64,000 nt of DNA, taken from positions 32,885-96,884 of the forward strand of contig NZ_AZGE01000003.1 in NCBI RefSeq assembly GCF_001434465.1. Reading direction: 5' to 3'. Position numbers and translations under genes: made by a program. A model generated the notes under the pieces. That model was not told the origin of the DNA, searched no databases, and was given only the letters and a program-made list of their open reading frames with translations. The stretch comes from Limosilactobacillus oris DSM 4864. Lineage in GTDB: Bacteria > Bacillota > Bacilli > Lactobacillales > Lactobacillaceae. This document shows positions 26,060 through 36,468 of this stretch, piece by piece. The first letter of the stretch is position 1, and each line of letters starts with the position of its first letter.

Positions 26060-26113
26060 GGAGGTGGGATTACGAACTAGGCCAATAGTTTCTATCCTCC
26101 TCTCTTGTTTTTT
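26060..26113 (+). terminator. Second terminator-like hairpin before mutS
   Basis: GGAGGTGGGAT (26060-26070) can pair with ATCCTCCTC (26094-26102) around a long loop, with GTTTTTT downstream. It is weaker than its neighbour and could be part of a repeat relic. Confidence 0.4.
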
Positions 26114-26131
26114 AAATCCCCGGTGCCCTGC

Positions 26132-26160
26132 TTGCACTGACGAGACACAAAAAATATAAT
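26132..26160 (+). promoter_or_regulatory. Promoter of the mutS-mutL-ruvAB group
   Basis: TTGCAC (26132-26137) and a perfect TATAAT (26155-26160) with 17-nt spacing, 44 nt before the mutS start. Confidence 0.8.
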
Positions 26161-26203
26161 TGTCATATGTAAATTACGCAGAGTTTTTAATGAGGTGAAC
26201 TTT

Positions 26204-28855
26204 TTGGCAAAGAAACAAACACCAATGATGGAACAGTATCAGAAGGTCAAGGACCAGTATCCAGATGCTTTCCTGTTTTATCGCCTTGGTGACTTTTATG
26301 AACTTTTTAACGAAGATGCGGTGAAGGGGGCTCAGCTGCTAGAGCTGACTCTGACGACCCGGAATCACAGTGCCAAAAATCCAATTCCAATGTGTGGGGT
26401 TCCCCACCGGGCCGTTGAAAGCTATGTTGACGTGTTGATTGACAAGGGCTACAAGGTGGCAATCTGTGAACAGATGGAGGATCCAAAGAAGGCTAAGGGA
26501 ATGGTCAAACGGGCCGTAACCCGGTTGATTACTCCAGGAACCCAGATGGACCTCAATGGCGATCAAGCGCGGCAGAACAACTATTTGGCGGCAATTAGCC
26601 AGGCGGATAATCAGTTTAACCTGGCGTACACCGACTTGTCGACGGGGGAACTGAAAACGACCAGCTTAGGCAGCGTCGAGGGGGTCATTAACGAACTGAT
26701 CAACCTCCAAAGCAAGGAAGTCGTCGGGGAGGGGGACCTGCCCGCCCGCCTCAAAGCTGCCTTGGACAGCCGGCACATCCTGCTTTCCCAGCAGACGGAA
26801 ATTCTCAAGCGGTCGGAGATCAGCTACCTGACCCAGGACCTGACAGCCGCAGGTCAGCGGCACGTGGTAGGCCTCCTGGTTTCCTACCTGCTGACGACGC
26901 AAAAACGTTCTCTTGCCCATATGCAGCGGGCGATTGCTTACCAACCTAGTTCGTTTATGAAGATTGATCATTATTCCAAGACGAACCTCGAACTGATGAC
27001 CAACCTCCGTAGCGGGAAGCGTCAGGGAACCCTATCCTGGCTGTTAGACGAGACCAAAACGGCGATGGGCAGCCGGCTTTTAAAACGCTGGCTGGACAGG
27101 CCGCTGATTGATCCGGCGGCAATTAAGGAGCGCCAGGATAAAGTGGCCGAGCTGCTTGACCACTACTTCGAACGGAGCAACCTTCAGGAAGAATTGATTA
27201 AGGTCTATGACCTGGAACGTCTAGCTGGCCGGGTCGCGTACGGGAGTGTCAATGGCCGGGACCTGATTCAGCTAAAGACGTCTTTGGAGCAGGTCCCCAA
27301 GATTAAGTACGTCCTCGAAACCCTGGACTCCCCCGTTTTTACAGACCTTACTAGCCGCTTAGACCCCTTGACGGATATTGCCGACCTGATTGACCGGGCC
27401 ATCGTGGAAGAGCCGCCGATTGCGGTCACGGATGGTGGGGTAATTAAGGATGGTTACAATGACCAGTTAGACCAGTACCGGGATGCCATGAACAACGGCA
27501 AGCAGTGGATCGCTGACCTTCAAGAGCAGGAGCGGCAGGTCACTGGTATCAATAACTTGAAGATTGGTTATAACCATGTTTTTGGCTATTTTATCGAAGT
27601 TACCAAGGTCAACCTGGATAAGATCCCACGGGACCGGTACGAACGAAAGCAAACCTTGGTCAACGCGGAGCGCTTTTCTACGCCGGAGCTAAAGGAAAAG
27701 GAAGCCCTAATCCTCGGCGCCCAGGAGAAGTCAGTGGCCCTTGAATACGACCTCTTCGTGAAGATTCGTGAGCAGGTCAAGGAACAGATCCAGCGGCTGC
27801 AAAAATTGGCCCAGGCCCTGTCCGAACTGGATGTTTTGCAGAGCTTTGCCGTGGTCAGTGAAGACTACCACTTCGTACGGCCGATAATGAATAGTGGTCA
27901 CCAGTTACAGATTAAAGACGGGCGCCACCCAGTGGTAGAAAAGTTTATGGGCCACCAGGAATACGTTCCAAACGACGTCCAGATGGGGGACGACACGGAT
28001 ATCCTGCTGATTACGGGACCTAATATGTCCGGGAAGAGTACCTATATGCGGCAGTTAGCACTGACGGCGGTAATGGCCCAGATGGGGTGCTTTGTTCCGG
28101 CAAGCCGGGCTGAGCTGCCGATTTTTGACCAAATCTTTACCCGGATTGGGGCGGCGGACGACCTGATTTCCGGCGAAAGTACGTTTATGGTGGAGATGAT
28201 GGAGGCTAACAATGCCCTGAGTCACGCCACGGACCGGAGCCTGATCCTCTTTGATGAGATTGGCCGTGGGACCGCTACTTACGATGGGATGGCCCTGGCC
28301 CAGGCAATAATTGAGTATGTCCACCAGCACGTTCGCGCCAAGACCCTTTTCTCCACCCACTACCATGAACTAACCAGCCTGGAAGAGACTCTTCCCCGCT
28401 TAAAGAATGTTCACGTGGGGGCAACGGAGAAGAACGGTGAGCTGGTCTTCCTCCACAAGGTCAGTGCGGGGCCAGCAGATAAGTCGTACGGGATCCACGT
28501 TGCCAAGCTGGCTGGCATGCCCGCGCCACTTCTGAAGCGTGCCGACCAGATCCTGCAGAAATTGGAGAATAAGGAAGCCGAGCTGGCTAAGAAAGGGGCA
28601 GCCCCGACCAACCAACCGACTCCGCAACAGCCTGCGGCCCAGCCAAACGACCGGGTCCAGGAAGCACCCGCAGCGGCAGCTCCGCTAGTTGAACAGAACG
28701 GCCAAATGGAATTGTTTAACCCCCAGCCGGCCGCCAAGAAGCTGGATAAAAAAGAGGAACGGGTGCTTAACCAGCTGAAGGAGCTTAACCTGATGGGGAT
28801 GACGCCGATGGAGGTAATGAACCAGCTGTATGACTGGCAGCAAAAACTAAAGTGA
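26204..28855 (+). CDS. mutS: DNA mismatch repair protein MutS
   Basis: MutS recognises mismatches and recruits MutL. The 883-residue protein begins TPMMEQY and has the mismatch-wedge motif FYELF near residues 30-34, the clamp and lever domains, the ATPase P-loop GPNMSGKS at 605-612, Walker [12 protein letters not shown], and an STHYHEL switch. A Pro/Ala/Gln-rich linker (about residues 797-830) leads to a C-terminal helix region. I use TTG 26204, which has GAGGTG at the right distance, rather than GTG 26195, which overlaps that site. MutL starts 13 nt after the stop. Confidence 0.97.
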   Translation: MAKKQTPMMEQYQKVKDQYPDAFLFYRLGDFYELFNEDAVKGAQLLELTLTTRNHSAKNPIPMCGVPHRAVESYVDVLIDKGYKVAICEQMEDPKKAKGMVKRAVTRLITPGTQMDLNGDQARQNNYLAAISQADNQFNLAYTDLSTGELKTTSLGSVEGVINELINLQSKEVVGEGDLPARLKAALDSRHILLSQQTEILKRSEISYLTQDLTAAGQRHVVGLLVSYLLTTQKRSLAHMQRAIAYQPSSFMKIDHYSKTNLELMTNLRSGKRQGTLSWLLDETKTAMGSRLLKRWLDRPLIDPAAIKERQDKVAELLDHYFERSNLQEELIKVYDLERLAGRVAYGSVNGRDLIQLKTSLEQVPKIKYVLETLDSPVFTDLTSRLDPLTDIADLIDRAIVEEPPIAVTDGGVIKDGYNDQLDQYRDAMNNGKQWIADLQEQERQVTGINNLKIGYNHVFGYFIEVTKVNLDKIPRDRYERKQTLVNAERFSTPELKEKEALILGAQEKSVALEYDLFVKIREQVKEQIQRLQKLAQALSELDVLQSFAVVSEDYHFVRPIMNSGHQLQIKDGRHPVVEKFMGHQEYVPNDVQMGDDTDILLITGPNMSGKSTYMRQLALTAVMAQMGCFVPASRAELPIFDQIFTRIGAADDLISGESTFMVEMMEANNALSHATDRSLILFDEIGRGTATYDGMALAQAIIEYVHQHVRAKTLFSTHYHELTSLEETLPRLKNVHVGATEKNGELVFLHKVSAGPADKSYGIHVAKLAGMPAPLLKRADQILQKLENKEAELAKKGAAPTNQPTPQQPAAQPNDRVQEAPAAAAPLVEQNGQMELFNPQPAAKKLDKKEERVLNQLKELNLMGMTPMEVMNQLYDWQQKLK

Positions 28856-28868
28856 GGTGTGAAGGCGA

Positions 28869-30896
28869 ATGGGGCAGATTCATGAATTGAATGATATTTT
28901 AGCTGATCAAATCGCTGCCGGGGAAGTAATTGAACGGCCAGCCTCAATTGTGAAGGAACTGGTGGAAAATTCCCTGGACGCTCAGAGCAAACGGGTTGAC
29001 ATCATCGTGGAAAATGCGGGCCTTGATAGCATTAGGGTGATTGATGACGGTCAGGGAATCGCTGCTGATGACGTGGAATTAGCTTTTAAGCGCCATGCCA
29101 CGAGTAAGATCAATAGCCGCCAAGACCTTTTTCGGGTCCAGACGATGGGCTTTCGCGGGGAGGCGCTGCCCAGCATTGCTTCGGTTGCAGACGTCGAACT
29201 AACGACGGCCATTGCGGACGCAACCGCTGGCCGAACTGTCCATCTCCGGGGTGGCAAACTGGTTGCCAACCAACCAGCACCGGCCCGGCGGGGAACTGAC
29301 GTCCGGGTGACGGAACTCTTCTTCAACACGCCAGCCCGCTTGAAGTACCTCAAATCTCCCCAGACGGAACTGGCTCGAATTACTGATATTATCAACCGGC
29401 TGGCCCTCGCTAACCCCCAGGTGGCCTTTAGCTTTACCCATAACGGGAAGGAAATCTTTCGGTCGGCGGGGAACGATAACCTCCAGCAGGTAATCGCAAC
29501 GATTTACGGAATTCAAGCGGGGCGGAAGATGCTGGCTGTCCAGGGGACCGATAATGATTTTCGGGTAACCGGCTTTGTTTCCCTGCCGGAGTTAACCCGG
29601 GCGTCCCGCCAGTACATTACGATAATGATTAACCACCGCTACGTCCGTAATTATGCCCTGACTAAGGCGATTATCCAGGGCTACGAGTCAAAGCTGATGG
29701 TGGGGCGCTACCCGGTGGCCGTCATTAACATTGACTTGGATCCGGTCCTGGTGGATGTCAATGTCCACCCGGCAAAACGGGAGGTCCGTCTGAGCAAGGA
29801 GGACCAGCTAGCTAAGCTGATTGCGCAAACCATTCGCCAGCGGATTGCCCAGGAAAACCTAATTCCTGACGTGGACGCGGACCGGTTTACCCCCCAGCCA
29901 GATCCGGACCTAGTTGACGACCTTAACCGGCGCCTGAACGAGGCGGCGGCTTCCTACGGGGTTGACCAAGCTGACACGGCAGGAGCGTCCAGCGCAGCCG
30001 CGGGAGTGACACCGCCTCAGCCAATGAGCACGGCAAAGGCCGGGGCGGATACGGTCGACAGCCAAATCCCGGCCCCGGTGATTATCCACCAGAGCAGTGA
30101 ACTAAATTCTGCCCGGATGAAGGAGTTTGATGCTCGTTACCAAGACGAAAGCCTGCCGGCACTGTTTAATGATTCGGGAAGGCCAGCCGCTGACAGTCAG
30201 CCAACCGCGCCAGTCCAGACGGAAAACCTCGAACTGGACGTTCATGACAAGAGCGACCAGGAGACGGGACGCTTTCCAGACCTGCAATATATCGGCCAGC
30301 TCCAGGGGACCTTTTTATTAGCCCAAGCTAGTGATGGCTTATATATCGTAGACCAGCATGCCGCCCAGGAGCGGATCAACTATGAGCGCTACCGGCAGGA
30401 AATTGGTCAGGTCAGTGCTGACCAGCAGACGTTCCTGGTTCCGCTAGTGTTGAACTATTCGACGGTTGATGCCTTGGCCATCAGCAACCATGCTGACGTC
30501 TTAGCAAGTGTTGGCCTGCACCTAGAACACTTTGGGCAAAACAGTTTCTTGCTACGGTCACACCCGACCTGGTTTAAAGAGGGGCAAGAAGAGGATACCG
30601 TCCGGGAAATGATTGATTGGATCATTAAGGACGGCAAGCTGACTGTCCAGCAATTTCGGATGAAGACGGCCATCATGATGAGCTGCAAACGTGCGATTAA
30701 GGCTAACCACCACCTGGACGATCGGGAAGCCCGGGCACTCTTGCACCGGCTTCCCCAGTGTGAGAATCCGTTTAACTGCCCCCACGGTCGTCCCGTAACG
30801 GTTCATTTTAACGACCGCGACCTCGAAAAGATGTTTAAACGGATCCAGGAAGCCCATGTTCCGTATGCTGACGATTTCGACGACCATGATTTTTAG
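28869..30896 (+). CDS. mutL: DNA mismatch repair protein MutL (endonuclease type)
   Basis: MutL couples mismatch recognition to strand incision. The 675-residue protein has the GHKL ATPase N-terminus ([25 protein letters not shown]), a variable linker (about 335-470), and a C-terminal nuclease domain. The endonuclease motif [12 protein letters not shown] starts at residue 495, and CKRAIKA and CPHGRP complete the metal site, as expected in bacteria without MutH. Its stop abuts the ruvA leader. The length is normal. Confidence 0.97.
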   Translation: MGQIHELNDILADQIAAGEVIERPASIVKELVENSLDAQSKRVDIIVENAGLDSIRVIDDGQGIAADDVELAFKRHATSKINSRQDLFRVQTMGFRGEALPSIASVADVELTTAIADATAGRTVHLRGGKLVANQPAPARRGTDVRVTELFFNTPARLKYLKSPQTELARITDIINRLALANPQVAFSFTHNGKEIFRSAGNDNLQQVIATIYGIQAGRKMLAVQGTDNDFRVTGFVSLPELTRASRQYITIMINHRYVRNYALTKAIIQGYESKLMVGRYPVAVINIDLDPVLVDVNVHPAKREVRLSKEDQLAKLIAQTIRQRIAQENLIPDVDADRFTPQPDPDLVDDLNRRLNEAAASYGVDQADTAGASSAAAGVTPPQPMSTAKAGADTVDSQIPAPVIIHQSSELNSARMKEFDARYQDESLPALFNDSGRPAADSQPTAPVQTENLELDVHDKSDQETGRFPDLQYIGQLQGTFLLAQASDGLYIVDQHAAQERINYERYRQEIGQVSADQQTFLVPLVLNYSTVDALAISNHADVLASVGLHLEHFGQNSFLLRSHPTWFKEGQEEDTVREMIDWIIKDGKLTVQQFRMKTAIMMSCKRAIKANHHLDDREARALLHRLPQCENPFNCPHGRPVTVHFNDRDLEKMFKRIQEAHVPYADDFDDHDF

Positions 30897-30916
30897 TGAT
30901 AAAGGAGTTTTCTGAC

Positions 30917-31510
30917 GTGTATGAATATTTAACGGGAACCATTAGCATTGTTGCCCCCCAGTACATCGTGGTAGATGTTCAGGGAGTTGGTTACAAATTA
31001 TTGGTGGCCAACCCTTACCGCTTTCATGAGGATTCAGCCAAGGCCGTCCGGGTGTTTGTCTACCAGGCTGTCCGAGACGATGACATTTCCCTGTTTGGCT
31101 TTAGTGACCAGGCGGAAAAACGGTTGTTTATGCAGCTGATCAACGTTTCGGGAATTGGCCCGAAGAGTGCTTTGGCAATTCTGGCCAACCCTGACCACCA
31201 GGGACTGGTGGATGCAATTGCTAACAATAACATTGGCTATCTGACGAAGTTTCCGGGAATCGGTAAAAAGACGGCCTCACAGATTGTGCTGGATTTGAAA
31301 GATAAGCTGGCGGCCGCTACTGCTGGCAGCCTGTTTGACCAGCAGCCAGTCAGTGCAACGGCTAACCCGGCACTGGCGGATGCCTTAGCGGCCCTTAAAG
31401 CGTTGGGCTACAAGGAGCGGGAGGTTAAAAAGATCGGTAAGCAGCTGGGTGAGGAGCAACAATCGACCGACGAGTACTTGCGGCAAGCACTGCGCCTGCT
31501 AAACCAATGA
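30917..31510 (+). CDS. ruvA: Holliday junction helicase subunit RuvA
   Basis: RuvA binds four-way junctions as a tetramer and loads RuvB. The 197-residue protein has an OB-fold N-terminus ([21 protein letters not shown]), two helix-hairpin-helix motifs ([16 protein letters not shown] near 72-87 and [19 protein letters not shown] near 107-125), and a C-terminal domain III that contacts RuvB. I use GTG 30917, 9 nt after AAAGGAG; an upstream GTG overlapping the mutL stop has no ribosome site. It is coupled to ruvB, 13 nt downstream. Confidence 0.95.
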   Translation: MYEYLTGTISIVAPQYIVVDVQGVGYKLLVANPYRFHEDSAKAVRVFVYQAVRDDDISLFGFSDQAEKRLFMQLINVSGIGPKSALAILANPDHQGLVDAIANNNIGYLTKFPGIGKKTASQIVLDLKDKLAAATAGSLFDQQPVSATANPALADALAALKALGYKEREVKKIGKQLGEEQQSTDEYLRQALRLLNQ

Positions 31511-31523
31511 GGGGAGGATCATC

Positions 31524-32546
31524 GTGAACGAGAAGCAAAACGACGTGCTATCTGACCAGTCCCAAGATGAAGCGGAGGAGCAGATCGAACTCACCCTCCG
31601 TCCCCAGAATCTTCAGGACTATATCGGTCAAGCGCAGCTCAAAAATAAGCTGCGGGTGTACATCAAGGCAGCCAAGGAACGGGAAGAAGCCTTGGACCAC
31701 GTCTTGCTGTACGGTCCACCGGGCCTGGGGAAGACAACGCTGGCGATGGTCATTGCCCATGAAATGGCTGTGAACATCAAGACGACCAGCGGCCCGGCAA
31801 TTGAAAAACCGGGCGACCTTGTGGCCCTGCTAAACGAACTCCAGCCTGGAGACGTTCTCTTCATTGACGAAATTCACCGCCTGCCCAAGGTCGTGGAGGA
31901 AATGCTCTACTCGGCAATGGAGGATTACTATATCGACATTGTGGTCGGGGAAGGGCCAACCGCCCACCCGGTCCACTTCCCCTTGCCGCCCTTTACCTTG
32001 ATTGGAGCAACGACCCGGGCCGGAATGCTGTCGGCGCCGTTGCGGGACCGGTTTGGGATTGTTGAGCACATGAACTACTACAACCAGGACGAGCTGAAAC
32101 AAATTATTTTTCGATCGGCGCGGATCTTTGATACCCAAATTGAGGAGCAGGGGGCACATGAACTGGCCCTGCGTTCTCGGGGAACTCCCCGGATTGCTAA
32201 CCGGCTGCTCAAACGGGTGCGGGACTTTGCCCAGGTTGCTCACCGGCAGGCGATTAATGCCGCTATCGTCAAACAGGCCCTCGATCTCCTCCAGGTGGAT
32301 AGCCGCGGCCTTGATGAAATCGACCGGAAAATGTTGTTGACGATGATTAATTTCTACCAGGGCGGGCCGGTCGGTCTGAAAACAATTGCTGCTAATATTG
32401 GTGAAGAAACCAATACGATTGAAGAAATGTACGAACCCTACCTGATCCAGATTGGCTACATTAGTCGAACTCCCCGTGGACGGGTGGTCACGCCAGCAGC
32501 CTATGACCACCTGGGAATTAATTATCCAACGGATGAGGGAAAATAA
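31524..32546 (+). CDS. ruvB: Holliday junction branch-migration ATPase RuvB
   Basis: RuvB is the AAA+ motor that drives branch migration with RuvA. The 340-residue protein has Walker A GPPGLGKT at residues 64-71, Walker [10 protein letters not shown] near 111-119, sensor 1 GATTRAG, an arginine finger region in PLRDRFG, and a winged-helix C-terminus. GTG 31524 follows GGGGAGG. The expected downstream queA is absent; a divergent tgt-like gene begins 1 nt after the ruvB stop. Confidence 0.97.
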   Translation: MNEKQNDVLSDQSQDEAEEQIELTLRPQNLQDYIGQAQLKNKLRVYIKAAKEREEALDHVLLYGPPGLGKTTLAMVIAHEMAVNIKTTSGPAIEKPGDLVALLNELQPGDVLFIDEIHRLPKVVEEMLYSAMEDYYIDIVVGEGPTAHPVHFPLPPFTLIGATTRAGMLSAPLRDRFGIVEHMNYYNQDELKQIIFRSARIFDTQIEEQGAHELALRSRGTPRIANRLLKRVRDFAQVAHRQAINAAIVKQALDLLQVDSRGLDEIDRKMLLTMINFYQGGPVGLKTIAANIGEETNTIEEMYEPYLIQIGYISRTPRGRVVTPAAYDHLGINYPTDEGK

Positions 32547-32547
32547 T

Positions 32548-33636
32548 ATGGAGAGCAAACTTAAATTTAACATCCAGGCAGAGAGCGGCAATGCCCGTAC
32601 TGGCCACTTACAGTTAGGATCCCGGACGGCCACCACCCCCATGCTGGTTCAAACCGGAATGGTGCCCGCAATTCTCACCAGCGATGAATTGACAGCACTA
32701 GGGACGCAGGCCATCAAGCAGTCGGCCTTAGAATATTGGCTCGGGGCCCAGGGGCAACCAGAGCAACTCGGGTTTGCCGATATCCATGAGCACTTGCGCT
32801 GGCCGGGAATCGTTGTTGGGGCCTCTGGAGCAGACCAGGCTTACCACTGGGCCAAACCCCGTGGTCGCAAGAAAACAGGGGTTAGTTTTCACGAGCCAGT
32901 GACGGGGCAGCAAAAAATGTATACGCCCCAATTAGCCCAACAATGGCAACGGCTGCTGGGCTGTGATCTGCTGGTTGGCTTTGCCCGCTGGGATGATTAC
33001 TATGCCCCCGTCGACGATTTGCAAGCAGCTGCCCAGCAGACGGCCGAATGGCTCGGAATGGACAAGCAGTCATTGAATACGCTGGCGCCGGTAGTTGGGG
33101 GCGGCCTGAAACGGGTCCGCCAGGCCAGTGTTGCCGCGGCTCAGGCAACGCACCCTTGTGGCTATGCCCTCTTAGGGGTTGATGGGGCCGTCAAATTGGC
33201 TGAACAACGACGGGTAATCGGTGAAATCGTTGCGATGCTCCCTACGGAGGGACTGCGCTATTTACCTGCCTGTGGGGCGTTAGAGCAGGTACTGATGGCA
33301 ATTGCACAGGGAATGGACATTGTTGATAGCGACTGTGCGGCGACGACCGCGCTCCATGGCACTGCCTACCTGGGGACAAAACGATTGCACCTGACCCAAG
33401 AACACTTGGCAGGCGACTCCCGGACACTGGTGCCGGGATGTCAGTGCCCAACTTGCCAGGCGGGTTATTCCCGGGCATACCTGCACCAGCTCCTCCAAGA
33501 GCAGTCACCAGTGGAGGTCCGATTGTTGACAGTCCACAACCTGTTTGTGCTTAACCAGTTGGTTGACCGCCTCCGCCAAGCTATCGCGGCTGGGCGGCTG
33601 GCAGAATTGATGGCTGACCTAGCAATTGACTACTAA
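32548..33636 (+). CDS. Divergent tRNA-guanine transglycosylase homologue lacking key active-site residues
   Basis: The 362-residue product aligns over its length with bacterial Tgt. The zinc site is intact (C298, C300, C303, H330) with the usual RAYLHQLL and VHN surroundings, and D260 aligns with the catalytic nucleophile. The general-base motif TDSGGFQ is GASGADQ here (Asp becomes A92), the guanine-binding FDE is FAR (residues 145-147), and the QGG and GGLSVGE substrate loops are gone. Tgt makes queuosine precursors in tRNA; this protein is unlikely to do so by the known mechanism. It sits at the normal tgt position between ruvB and yajC, without queA. ATG 32548 follows GAGGG. Confidence 0.82.
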   Translation: MESKLKFNIQAESGNARTGHLQLGSRTATTPMLVQTGMVPAILTSDELTALGTQAIKQSALEYWLGAQGQPEQLGFADIHEHLRWPGIVVGASGADQAYHWAKPRGRKKTGVSFHEPVTGQQKMYTPQLAQQWQRLLGCDLLVGFARWDDYYAPVDDLQAAAQQTAEWLGMDKQSLNTLAPVVGGGLKRVRQASVAAAQATHPCGYALLGVDGAVKLAEQRRVIGEIVAMLPTEGLRYLPACGALEQVLMAIAQGMDIVDSDCAATTALHGTAYLGTKRLHLTQEHLAGDSRTLVPGCQCPTCQAGYSRAYLHQLLQEQSPVEVRLLTVHNLFVLNQLVDRLRQAIAAGRLAELMADLAIDY

Positions 33637-33704
33637 CGGTGGTTTTTTTATAAAAAGTTTGGTAAAGTTAAAAGAGAGATTTGGCGAAAGGAATGGATAA
33701 TATC

Positions 33705-34136
33705 GTGAATAGTTTTGTAACTTTAGCTGCTGCTAATACCGGTGGTTACTCCAGCATCATCCTGATTGTTTTGATGATTGCTTTGATGTACTTCTTTATG
33801 ATCCGGCCACAACAGAAGCAACGTAAGCAGCACCAGGAAATGATGAATGAGCTTCACAAGGGCGACGAGGTGGTTACCATCGGTCGTCTTCACGGTAAGA
33901 TTGACGAGGTCAACAAGGAAAACCAGACCGTAACTCTTGACTGTGAAGGAATCTATTTAACCTTTGATATGGTAGCAATTGCCCGGGTCCTCAAGCGGGC
34001 TGGTGAAGCTGAACAGCCTGCTCAACAAGCGGCTGAAACCCAGGCCAGTGCTGGCAAAGATGACGCTGCTGAAACAGAGACTACTGATGACGCTGCGGAT
34101 GCTAAGTCTGCTGACGACGACCAGGAGTCAAAATAA
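33705..34136 (+). CDS. yajC: Preprotein translocase accessory subunit YajC
   Basis: YajC is a single-span membrane protein associated with SecDF and the Sec channel. This one has a hydrophobic helix (SIILIVLMIALMYFFMI), the conserved RPQQKQRKQHQEMMNEL stretch, a small beta domain (GDEVVTIGRLHGKIDEV), and an acidic Ala/Asp/Glu-rich tail. The start is uncertain: GTG 33705 lies 12 nt after AAAGGA (143 residues), while TTG 33681 or ATG 33693 would add a few residues but have no properly spaced site. It ends before the 34167 terminator. Confidence 0.88.
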   Translation: MNSFVTLAAANTGGYSSIILIVLMIALMYFFMIRPQQKQRKQHQEMMNELHKGDEVVTIGRLHGKIDEVNKENQTVTLDCEGIYLTFDMVAIARVLKRAGEAEQPAQQAAETQASAGKDDAAETETTDDAADAKSADDDQESK

Positions 34137-34166
34137 TAATTGACTAATTTATGAAAACATGCGAAA

Positions 34167-34198
34167 CTCTTAACTGGTAATTAGTTAAGGGCTTTTTT
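34167..34198 (+). terminator. Terminator after yajC
   Basis: CTTAACT (34169-34175) pairs with AGTTAAG (34183-34189), followed by GGCTTTTTT. Confidence 0.8.
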
Positions 34199-34281
34199 AT
34201 TAGCAAAAAGGTCCCGTTATTTAGCTTTTCGCTTGCTAACTAAACTTAGCAGGCTGACCTACGACAGGAGGAACTTTTGAG

Positions 34282-35181
34282 ATGCAAATTGGATTGATTG
34301 GTCTGGGAAAGATGGGGATTCACCTTGCCCAAAACATGCTGCGTAACGGTAACGATGTTGTTGCTTTCGATTTGAACCAAGATGCCGTTAAGGAAGCCGG
34401 TTCATACGGTGCCGAAACTGCTTTTTCCTTGGATGAAATGATTGAAAAGCTGGACACTCCACGGACTGTGTGGGTAATGGTTCCTGCAGGAAAGCCAACC
34501 GACGCTACAATGGCTCAGTTGGCGGAAAAGCTTTCTGCCGACGACATTGTGATCGATGGTGGTAACACTTATTGGAAGGACTCACTGAAGCACAACCGTT
34601 TGCTGACCGAAAAGGGAATTCACTTCTTTGACTGTGGTTCTTCTGGTGGTTGGCGTGGTGCCCTTGAAGGCGGTAACTTCATGATCGGTGGCGACGACAA
34701 GGAAGCCTTTGAACGGATTCGTCCACTCTTTGAAGGCATTGCCCAAAAGGATGGCTACCTCTACACTGGTAAGGCCGGTTCCGGTCACTACCTCAAGATG
34801 GTTCACAATGGGGTCGAATACGGGATGATGGAAGCCATTGGTGAAGGCTTTGAAATCCTGGAAGCATCAGACTTCGATTACGATAACGCCGCTGTTGCTA
34901 AGCTGTGGAACCACGGTTCTGTTATCCGGTCCTGGCTGATGGAACTGGCGCAGGATGCCTTTGAAAAGGACCCACACTTAGACCAAATCCAAGGTCGGAT
35001 GCACAGTAGTGGTGAAGCACACTGGACGATTGCTGATGCGATGGACCACAACGTGCCAACGCCAGTTATCTACGAAGCATTATGTGCGCGTTTCAAGTCC
35101 ATGCAAGAGGATACCTTTGACGGGAAGGTCGTTGCGGCATTACGGAATGGTTTCGGTGGCCACGCTGTTGACAAGAAGTAA
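34282..35181 (+). CDS. gnd: 6-phosphogluconate dehydrogenase, short (GntZ/YqeC) type
   Basis: Oxidatively decarboxylates 6-phosphogluconate to ribulose 5-phosphate, the CO2-releasing step before phosphoketolase in heterofermentative lactobacilli. The 299-residue enzyme has an N-terminal dinucleotide-binding motif GLIGLGKMG (residues 4-12), the conserved CGSSGGWRGALEGGNFMIGG segment (about 117-136), and the catalytic lysine region SGHYLKMVHNGVEYGM (about 168-183). It is about 170 residues shorter than the classical 470-residue NADP enzyme. AGGAGG lies upstream. It is monocistronic. Confidence 0.93.
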   Translation: MQIGLIGLGKMGIHLAQNMLRNGNDVVAFDLNQDAVKEAGSYGAETAFSLDEMIEKLDTPRTVWVMVPAGKPTDATMAQLAEKLSADDIVIDGGNTYWKDSLKHNRLLTEKGIHFFDCGSSGGWRGALEGGNFMIGGDDKEAFERIRPLFEGIAQKDGYLYTGKAGSGHYLKMVHNGVEYGMMEAIGEGFEILEASDFDYDNAAVAKLWNHGSVIRSWLMELAQDAFEKDPHLDQIQGRMHSSGEAHWTIADAMDHNVPTPVIYEALCARFKSMQEDTFDGKVVAALRNGFGGHAVDKK

Positions 35182-35259
35182 TTAATATTTAAGATTTTAG
35201 TTCAGGGGGCTGTGATATAAGTCCTATTACTTTAATAAAAAGCGAATAGCGTGGTACGC

Positions 35260-35306
35260 AAATGGGCTTCAGAGTTCGGCTTTGCCAATCTCTGAAGCCC
35301 TATTTG
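35260..35306 (+). terminator. Terminator after gnd (possibly bidirectional)
   Basis: GGGCTTCAGAG (35264-35274) pairs perfectly with CTCTGAAGCCC (35290-35300), flanked by AAAT and TATTT. Confidence 0.82.
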
Positions 35307-35510
35307 TGTTCGCGGGGGCTCGAAAACGAAGTCGTAAACGGCTTCTGTCTATATTTAAAGCTAATAATGCCTCAAGGCAGCAACTGGCTGGCAGTTCAAA
35401 CGCTGACTTGCCTGACCACGCCCATTCTGTTACGTTTTTGATAGAATCAGGATGCAAATCCTGTTATACTTAATTCTTAGACAATTATGGAGTGCGAAGG
35501 AGTAATTATT
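35307..35510. other. Gap upstream of nrnA, no gene seen
   Basis: A 63-codon frame in this gap has no ribosome site and reads into the terminator, so I do not call it. The gap holds a TTTAAAGCTAATAAT stretch that resembles ones behind other terminators here, and the nrnA promoter with its palindrome. Confidence 0.5.
35448..35470 (+). promoter_or_regulatory. nrnA promoter with embedded palindrome
   Basis: The extended -10 element TGTTATACT (35462-35470) is immediately preceded by the perfect inverted repeat CAGGAT-GCAA-ATCCTG (35448-35463), which fills the spacer. This is a typical repressor-site position. Confidence 0.5.
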
Positions 35511-36458
35511 ATGGCGGACCAGTTAAGTCAGATTCTTGAACAAATCAAAAAGTACAATAAAATTATCATTCACCGGCACCAGCGGCCGGACCCGGATGCC
35601 ATCGGTTCCCAGGTGGGGCTCGGCGAAATCTTGAAGGCCTCCTTCCCTTACAAGCAGGTTTACCTGGTAGGAAAGCATATTCCAGGTTTTGACTGGATTG
35701 GAACGATGGATGACATCGACGGTGAAACCTTTAATGATGCCCTGGTGATTGTCACCGACACGGCCAACGCTCCCCGGATCGATGACCGACGGTTTAACAA
35801 CGGTGACGAGTTGATCAAAATTGACCACCACCCGAATGATGAACCCTTCGGCGACCTGATGTGGGTCGAACCAGACGCGTCAAGCTGTTCAGAAATGATT
35901 TACGATTTCTACCAGCATTTTAGCGACCAGCTAACCCTGCCTAAGAAGGCCGCCCATGCCCTTTATGCGGGAATTATCGGCGATACCGGCCGCTTCTTGT
36001 ACCCAGCAACAACTCCCCGGACGATGCTAGTCGCGGGGGCGCTGATGGCTGCCGGAGCAAATGCGGCCGAGATTAGTCGGCGGGAAGATGAGATTACCCT
36101 GCCGGTGGCCCGTCTATCGGCCTACGTTTACGAGCACCTGACAATTTTAGACCACGGTGCCGCCTACGTCGTGTTAACGAATGACCTCCTTGAGAAGTTC
36201 GGCCTGACCGAAGCAGGGACCTCGGCGGTGGTTTCGCTGCCGGGACGGATTAAGGACGTCCGTGCCTGGGCCATCTTCGTTGAGCAGGCGGACGGCCACT
36301 ACCGGATTCGGTTGCGTTCTAAGGGGCCGGTAATCAATGAGCTAGCGAAGAAGCACGATGGTGGTGGCCACCCGCTGGCTAGTGGTGCTAAGGCCAAGGA
36401 CGAGGCGGAGATCAAGCAGGTCATTGCCGAATTAGATCAACTGACAAAAAATGAATAA
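35511..36458 (+). CDS. nrnA: DHH-family oligoribonuclease / pAp phosphatase NrnA
   Basis: NrnA degrades nano-RNAs and dephosphorylates 3'-phosphoadenosine 5'-phosphate; relatives also hydrolyse pApA from c-di-AMP. The 315-residue protein has the DHH domain with RPDPDAIGSQ (about 20-29), a DTA metal motif (VTDTANAPR), and D105-H106-H107. The C-terminal DHHA1 domain has GGGHPLASG near 286-294. I use ATG 35511 behind GAAGGAG. Its stop overlaps the ribosome-site region of the helicase gene, which is co-transcribed. Confidence 0.92.
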   Translation: MADQLSQILEQIKKYNKIIIHRHQRPDPDAIGSQVGLGEILKASFPYKQVYLVGKHIPGFDWIGTMDDIDGETFNDALVIVTDTANAPRIDDRRFNNGDELIKIDHHPNDEPFGDLMWVEPDASSCSEMIYDFYQHFSDQLTLPKKAAHALYAGIIGDTGRFLYPATTPRTMLVAGALMAAGANAAEISRREDEITLPVARLSAYVYEHLTILDHGAAYVVLTNDLLEKFGLTEAGTSAVVSLPGRIKDVRAWAIFVEQADGHYRIRLRSKGPVINELAKKHDGGGHPLASGAKAKDEAEIKQVIAELDQLTKNE

Positions 36459-36468
36459 GGAGGCGCCC

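Noticed and set aside
31830..32642. 270-codon open frame on the minus strand across ruvB
   Set aside because: A shadow of ruvB and the tgt-like gene; both plus-strand genes have full motif sets and ribosome sites.
35282..35473. 63-codon frame upstream of nrnA
   Set aside because: It starts in the gnd terminator loop, lacks a ribosome site, and resembles the repeat-like flanks of other terminators.
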